A stretch of DNA of 64,000 nt from JAIOQJ01 sp963718635 (GTDB lineage Bacteria > Planctomycetota > Planctomycetia > Gemmatales > Gemmataceae), in the NCBI GenBank assembly GCA_963718635.1, contig OY970367.1, forward strand, positions 5,828,001 through 5,892,000, in the 5' to 3' direction. Each line of letters begins with the position of its first letter. Positions within the stretch are counted from its first letter, which is position 1. Under the pieces are notes generated by a model. The model did not search any database. It was not told the origin of the DNA and worked only from the letters and a program-made list of their open reading frames with translations. Positions 60,401 to 64,000 of the stretch are shown in pieces. The position numbers were made by a program, and so were the translations under genes.

Positions 60401-60469
60401 CTTTTTCGGCAGATCATCTGGCTCGAACTGGAGGCAGGGCGTCGCGGAGATCACAGCTTCGATGGGCAT
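57449..60469 (-). CDS. AddB-like PD-(D/E)XK nuclease/helicase-fold protein with Fe-S staple
   Basis: About 1006 residues. The N-terminal two-thirds is a helicase-like fold without Walker A (WIVPTSRRRRQMIRQKEG, DTVLFDGFHRFTEIEMAFI, LADIAVVVPDAADVLPMRS). The C-terminal nuclease begins at FSATALEKYAACPFQHFVTK and has ISDFKTGSVYRATKLRKRL (D and K of the PD-(D/E)XK core) and GRLLQLPLYAMARQLS. One cysteine sits in AACPF, and three lie at the end as C990, C994 and C1000. Together they form the 4Fe-4S staple of AddB. AddB works with AddA to resect double-strand breaks for RecA repair; addA is not adjacent here. Start ATG 60469 gives MPIEAVISATPC. Divergent from purA across 178 bases. Confidence 0.85.
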   Translation of the reverse strand: MPIEAVISATPCLQFEPDDLPKKLHAWRNDMRGESAGRCWWIVPTSRRRRQMIRQKEGSSLPPRTTTIDGLLEHLTGFARFFLSLLGDSGRLLRIAQAWRETHGADAYLTPGRVEQLDQIAAEWRECGRLPPDTSPYAGFVRTFGEILKRDRCADRPQWIKSITEEIEDAKSPLAGCLAKIDTVLFDGFHRFTEIEMAFIIALAKRTKVRVWFASSEKSSFHDSVAAMLTRLAITRPIIDNRPAASPIAQTGRTLFSNQPCPRCSGLLELYEASNAEAERNIIACRIKELKRSWGDAGRLADIAVVVPDAADVLPMRSTLVVAGIACNAAAQHFPLAQSRPARTLLSAIRLIRHAWPNEALFDFLRQPLIRRKLAHDEHLDQLEELSPRRSLRRNWPAWHECWLKAISEYRQAIEDADDKEKADPKIRQRQAEDLLNLVESIGLLLEPVGRFENELAANDPAAFAEAIAHLLDAVEVNRWLSPTSSDDRNLIPQREWEIDQLAFMKLKDALRDLATTPADNLPRGRDNKIDIEAVLQLILGAVQYQIGSEDDAGVQIVRAATIRGLRFRALFATGLLEGKVPIDRADLLPAAAEDVGLDESRQRDSFEQQYLFAQLFESAGETLILTRALQAEGVELIESPFLRRLKAKTGLEAKPAPNEIVAPSQAVLFSGQTSSDNVAALRAMREARKVWNASRQDPKALQIKPWALPLLELRYPEDRLFSATALEKYAACPFQHFVTKTLGLEEMHREDTALRTGLFVHQVLEDFFKQWKEQNSEPSFNRAKAKPLFDQVFQAEWEKHQAAFDSTLEHDFSNALTDAYLNVVDHLAANQFHQVAAEWEFTVSIPDGAGRSIMLYGKIDRIDSCDSPEGKIEMISDFKTGSVYRATKLRKRLATGRLLQLPLYAMARQLSTGVPVRQGVYVQLNRKVDGEPSKHTKFLVHVGNVLDPKSKIGFDPEGAARLAVQLAHNMRRGSISLTLYDSGHPDPACGTACSARHACRHVKGY

Positions 60470-60553
60470 GCAAACCTCGCTTTAAGACTCAACTGATTCC
60501 ATCAGATTACCGAACCGGCTACTGGTGTACAAGATATTATCAGTCTACCCCTC

Positions 60554-60582
60554 TTGACTCTATCGCGATGGCCTCTTAGCTT
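60554..60582 (+). promoter_or_regulatory. Possible promoter of purA
   Basis: TTGACT (60554-60559) and TAGCTT (60577-60582) are 17 bases apart, in the spacer 60470-60647 between the AddB-like gene and purA. The -10 box is only partly matched. It points toward purA; its role is inferred. Confidence 0.3.
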
Positions 60583-60647
60583 AATGCGGGTTTGAGAAAT
60601 AAATGGCCTGTGGCGACTGCCCCGGGTTTTTTCGTGGAAAACGTGCC

Positions 60648-61944
60648 ATGTCCGCCACTTGTGTCGTCGGTTTGCAATGGGGTGATGAAGCGAAGGGCAA
60701 GATCGTCGATCTGCTTGGCGATTCTCACGATTTCGTGGTGCGCTACAATGGCGGCGCCAATGCCGGGCACACAATTGTCTGGGGCGATCGCACGTTCAAG
60801 CTGTCCCTGCTGCCGACAGGGATTTTGAAGCCGCATTTGCGTTCCGTCATCGGCAACGGCTTGGTCGTCTATCCACCTCGGCTCCTTGAAGAGATCGAAC
60901 AACTCCAAGTCGCTGGGATCAACGTGGGCGACAACCTCGCCATCAGCGATCACTGTCACGTCATCTTCCCTTATCACATGGAAGAGGAAAAGGCGATCGA
61001 GCAAGGCGGCGGCTCGACGATCGGCACTACCGGGCGCGGCATCGGCCCTTGCTATCAGGATAAGGTGGGCCGAACGGGTGGCATTCGGATGGGCGAGTTG
61101 CTTTATCCGGAGCATCTGCGCCAGCGACTGCAGGCGATCGTGCCGCGTAAAAACCGCATCATTGCGGCCTTGTCTGTTCGTGCGGATAAGCCGAGGGAGT
61201 TCGACGCCAATCAAGTTTGCGATGAATATCTCCGGTACGCTGAACGAGCTGCGACCGCACATCACCGATACGACCAAGTTATTGCAACAAGGCTTGAAAG
61301 CTGGCAAGAAGATCATCTTTGAAGGCGCCCAGGGCAGCCTGCTTGACATCGATCATGGGACCTACCCGTTCGTTACCAGTTCCAACAGTTTGCCGGGCGG
61401 CATTTGGAACGGCAGCGGTATCACGGCCCGGCATCTGCAGAAAATCATCGGCGTTGTAAAAGCTTATACGACGCGCGTCGGCAAGGGGCCCTTCCCCACC
61501 GAACTCGACGATGGCCCGAGCGGCATCGGCGAGCGCATCCGCAAGATAGGCCGCGAATATGGCACCGTGACTGGCAGGCCGCGCCGCTGCGGCTGGTTCG
61601 ACGCGGTGGCCGTGCGTTACACCGCAGCCCTCGCGGGCGTTGATGAAGTGACGGTCATGCTGCTCGATGTACTGAGCGGATTGAAAGAATTAGCCATTTG
61701 CACCGGCTACAAGCTCGATGGCGAAAAGATCGATAGCTTCCCGAGCGATGCCTTTCTGTTCAAGCGCTGCCAACCGGTTTACGAGATACTGCCCGGCTGG
61801 GATGCCGACCTCACCAAAGCCCGCAAGAAGAGCGATCTCCCGAAAGAAGCGATGCGCTACGTCGAGCGCATCAGCGAGTTGTTGGAGCTTCGCGTCTCCA
61901 TCGCCTCCGTGGGTCCCGACCGGGAGCAGACGATCCATCTGTAA
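60648..61944 (+). CDS. purA: PurA, adenylosuccinate synthetase (one frameshift)
   Basis: About 433 residues after repair. MSATCVVGLQWGDEAKGKIV is the IMP/GTP site of PurA (normally WGDEGKGK; Ala replaces a Gly). Then VVRYNGGANAGHTIV, IGTTGRGIGPCYQDKVGR, FEGAQGSLLDIDHGTYPFV and TTRVGKGPFPTEL are standard, as is GEYGTVTGRPRRCGWFD-like REYGTVTGRPRRCGWFD. The enzyme joins IMP and aspartate using GTP in AMP synthesis. The frame breaks at 61238-61240. Adding one CG pair gives DEYLRYALNELRPHITDTTK, a perfect family match. ATG 60648 is used; the frame before it shows no PurA similarity. The gene is essential in most bacteria, so the break is very probably an error. Confidence 0.95.
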
Positions 61945-61994
61945 GGAACATTGCGGATGACGCCGATAAGTTGTTGATTCCTACAATAGCTAAG

Positions 61995-62724
61995 ATGCAA
62001 AAACCTCTCGATCCCGCTAGCCTGCCCAAGCACATCGCCATCATCATGGATGGCAATGGTCGTTCGGCGCAAGAGCGAGGCCGAGAGCGTGTCGAAGGCC
62101 ATCTTCAGGGAATGCAAACAGTCCGTACTATCGTCGAAGAGTGCAGCAAACTGAGCCTGCAACAGCTTACGCTCTATTGCTTCAGTTCCGAAAACTGGAA
62201 AAGGCCGAAGAACGAACTCGACTTTTTGATGGCGCTGCTGGAGCAGTATCTCATTGACGAGCGCGTCGAGATCATGCGCCAGAACATCCGGCTACGCATC
62301 ATCGGCCGGCGCGGGATTGCCCGCCAACGTGCTGCGCGAAATGGATGAGAGCATCCGGCTTAGCAGCACGAACACCGGAATGACGCTTGCCCTGGCCATC
62401 AATTACGGCAGCCGAGCCGAGATCGTCGATGCCGTGCGAGCGATTGCCGATAAGGTGCAGGCAGGTGAATTGTCGCCCACGGCAATTGACGAGGCAACTA
62501 TCACTATGCACCTCAACACGGCCGGCATGCCAGACCCGGATTTGCTCATCCGCACCGCGGGCGAGATGCGCATCTCGAATTATCTCCTCTGGCAAATCTC
62601 CTATGCCGAGATCTGGGTGACGCAGCGTTGTTGGCCGGATTTTGATTTGCCGTTGCTGCATCAGGCGTTCAGCGATTATGCCGGCCGCGTTCGCCGCTTC
62701 GGCGGCTTGGTCAATCCTTCTTGA
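61995..62724 (+). CDS. uppS: UppS, undecaprenyl diphosphate synthase (one frameshift)
   Basis: About 244 residues after repair. HIAIIMDGNGRSAQERGRER has the catalytic Asp (MDGNGR), then LTLYCFSSENWKRPKNELDF. The second half has NYGSRAEIVDAVRAIADK, and PDPDLLIRTAGEMRISNYLL, then WQISYAEIWVTQRCWPDFD, matching the Z-prenyl transferase active site. It makes the lipid carrier for cell-wall and O-antigen sugars. The frame breaks at 62309-62313: restoring one GC pair gives IIGRRAGLPANVLREMDESI. ATG 61995 is the start. purA, uppS and cdsA lie within 2.9 kb, and the uppS-cdsA gap is 10 bases, so these two are probably cotranscribed. Confidence 0.94.
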
Positions 62725-62734
62725 ACTAATACCT

Positions 62735-63591
62735 ATGCTGCGCACGCGGTTATGGATGGGCACCCTGCTGATCGCCCTGGCCGGGCTGATCCTGTTCGAG
62801 GATCGCAGGCTCGCGCCCTGGTTCCCTTTTTTGTTCATAGCAACAGCTACCGCGTGTGCGCTGGCAGCGCGTGAATTGCTGCGGATGCTCGACCCAGCCT
62901 GCCGCCCTTCTGCCATCCTCTGTCAATGCACGGTGTTCGCCATGCTTGTGGCGAATTGGCAATCGCCGCTCGGGTTCGGAATTGATGTTTGGCACTTGAT
63001 TCTGGCTTTGCTGGTTGCATGCGGCCTCGTCGCGTTTCTTATTGAAATCGCCAATTTTGAAGCGCCGAACCGAATCGCCGAGCGCATCGGCCTTAACTTA
63101 TTGGTGGTGTTTTATCTGGGCGTACTGCCCAGCTTTTTTCTTCAACTGCGCTGGCTGCCTCACGAATCAACACTCGCGCTGGCCATGACCGTGTTCGTCC
63201 CAAAAGGCAACGACATCGGCGCCTACTTCACCGGTAAGTTCTTAACTGGAAGAATCCTGGGGCGCACCGGATGACGCCACGGCTCAGCCCGAAAAAAACC
63301 TGGCAGGGCGCCGTCGGCGGCTTATTAACTGCCTGCGCTGTAGCTTTGGCGCTTGCTCCACGAGACCAGTTCGCATATCCTTTGGGCGCTATCGGCTTCG
63401 GTTTAACAGTTGGCGTCGCGGGCATTTTCGGCGATCTCGCGGAGTCGCTCCTAAAGCGCGATCGAGAAACAAAAGACGCGTCTTCATCGGTTCCTGGTTT
63501 CGGCGGCATACTGGATGTCATTGACTCGCTGCTGTTCGCAGCCCCGGCCGCGTATCTGTGGTTTGTCTACATTCTGCCAACGATGCAGTGA
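62735..63591 (+). CDS. cdsA: CdsA, phosphatidate cytidylyltransferase (one frameshift)
   Basis: About 285 residues. Several helices precede the CDS signature: RLSPKKTWQGAVGGLLTACA, then GDLAESLLKRDRETKDASSS and VPGFGGILDVIDSLLFAAPA. These are the metal- and CTP-binding S-x-KKT and GD-x-ES-x2-KR-x3-KD motifs. The enzyme forms CDP-diacylglycerol for phospholipid synthesis. The frame breaks at 63261-63265. Reading GCGCGC for GGCGC gives TGRILGAHRMTPRLSPKKTW, the canonical H-R-M-T-P link, so the break is an error. ATG 62735 follows uppS by ten bases; the N-terminal region is hydrophobic from there on. Confidence 0.93.
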
Positions 63592-63637
63592 CCGCCAAGA
63601 CGCTGCACGAAACGCTGGATCAATAAAAGTCGTCGTT

Positions 63638-63686
63638 CGTTTTTCCACAATTTTCCCTGGTTTAAACTTCCGGAAAGATTTCCTGG
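63638..63686 (-). repeat. Palindrome-plus-tail element, copy F (inverted orientation)
   Basis: Read on the minus strand, aggaaatctttccggaag is followed by a spacer and gggaaaattgtggaaaaacg. Position by position this corresponds to the palindrome and tail of copy A, with several changes. It lies 46 bases beyond the end of cdsA in a 240-base spacer. Confidence 0.55.
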
Positions 63687-63831
63687 CATTCGCGTGTGCT
63701 ACAGTTCATCTGCAAGCGGAAAAAATTTGTTAATCCGGTTTGCAATTGATCAACGGAGACGGTTTTCAAATCGTCGAAATTACGCTATCGCCTCAAAGTT
63801 GTAAGCTGGCCGGAATATCGGCAGGTGCCTC

Positions 63832-64000
63832 ATGCGTGGAAGACTGAGCCTATTGGAAGGCGAAGCTCGGCCTAATGTCGTAGAGATGGCGCCCGACAAA
63901 CCCGTGTCGCTCGGACGTAGCCGGGATAACACGATTGTCATCCCGACCGACGAGCATACATCTCGGCTGCATGCCAAGATTTCGTTTGAAAACGGTCGTT
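63832..64000 (+). CDS. FHA-domain protein, 3' end outside window
   Basis: ATG 63832 gives MRGRLSLLEGEARPNVVEMA and the FHA core PVSLGRSRDNTIVIPTDEHT then SRLHAKISFENGR at the edge. GRSxxNTIVI followed by SRLHAKI is the phosphothreonine-binding motif of FHA domains (G-R-S/x-N/S-R-x-H). Similar planctomycete proteins continue with a sigma-54 activator, GAF or adenylate cyclase domain, but this cannot be seen here. A ribosome site GCAGGTG lies just upstream. The window ends inside the domain. Confidence 0.85.
   Translation, partial: MRGRLSLLEGEARPNVVEMAPDKPVSLGRSRDNTIVIPTDEHTSRLHAKISFENGR

Noticed and set aside
570..63265. Programmed ribosomal frameshifting as the reason for the many broken genes.
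   Set aside because: The sites lack slippery heptamers and pseudoknots, occur in unrelated housekeeping genes and share a CG-run context that is better explained by sequencing error.

Overview
The window looks like a chromosomal segment of a planctomycete of the Gemmata type. The evidence is the surface-protein start motif (FEVLESRDVPSA at the left edge, VEQLEAREMPS in a subtilase), a giant RHS protein, secreted leucine-rich-repeat proteins built on a TDAGLKEL unit, a protein kinase fused to a formylglycine-enzyme-like domain, a long MoxR/DUF58/von Willebrand cluster and lipid A genes. Gene density is high. Long gene-free stretches are filled with small inverted repeats. No prophage, plasmid or CRISPR array is seen.

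Layout. 1-8.3 kb: an RHS/YD-repeat protein with a foreign-looking C-terminal domain, then a secreted LRR protein. 8.3-12.5 kb: a decayed REP-associated transposase with its repeats, a broken hypothetical gene, a retroviral-type aspartyl protease, a second LRR protein and a repeat-rich spacer. 12.5-18.9 kb: yifB/comM, a small cytochrome, a four-gene Kai-like operon (KaiC, KaiB, KaiB, hybrid histidine kinase) and tRNA-Arg(CCG). 19.2-24.6 kb: a very large exported PQQ-propeller/TPR protein and a truncated exported protein. 24.9-38.3 kb: one co-directional cluster with a terpene-cyclase-fold protein, a MoxR ATPase, DUF58, a BatA-like vWA protein, a second vWA protein and a giant two-helix membrane protein. 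38.6-44.4 kb: a GT39-like mannosyltransferase, a small basic protein, ExbD, a GT4 glycosyltransferase, UbiX and an exported thioredoxin-like protein. 44.9-47 kb: the Ser/Thr kinase. 48.1-54.4 kb: LpxD-LpxI, a GH10-like barrel protein, a diguanylate cyclase, a CmoB-like methyltransferase and an MNT/HEPN toxin-antitoxin pair. 54.5-60.5 kb: a subtilase and an AddB-like nuclease, both on the minus strand. 60.6-64 kb: purA, uppS, cdsA and the start of an FHA protein.

Working together: LpxD and LpxI are two steps of lipid A synthesis, and UppS and CdsA supply lipid carriers and phospholipid precursors. KaiC with two KaiB proteins and a histidine kinase forms a self-contained signalling module. The MoxR cluster has the composition of a chaperone/ATPase-vWA complex at the membrane.

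Quality note. About fifteen genes, including housekeeping purA, uppS, cdsA and ubiX, carry a frameshift or stop. Eleven of these frames are restored by putting one or two bases back into a short CGCGC/GCGCGC run, so most breaks are probably base-calling or assembly errors. I annotate such loci as single genes. Two further repeat systems stand out: REP-like units around the transposase remnant, and a six-copy palindrome-plus-tail element with compensatory changes in its stem.
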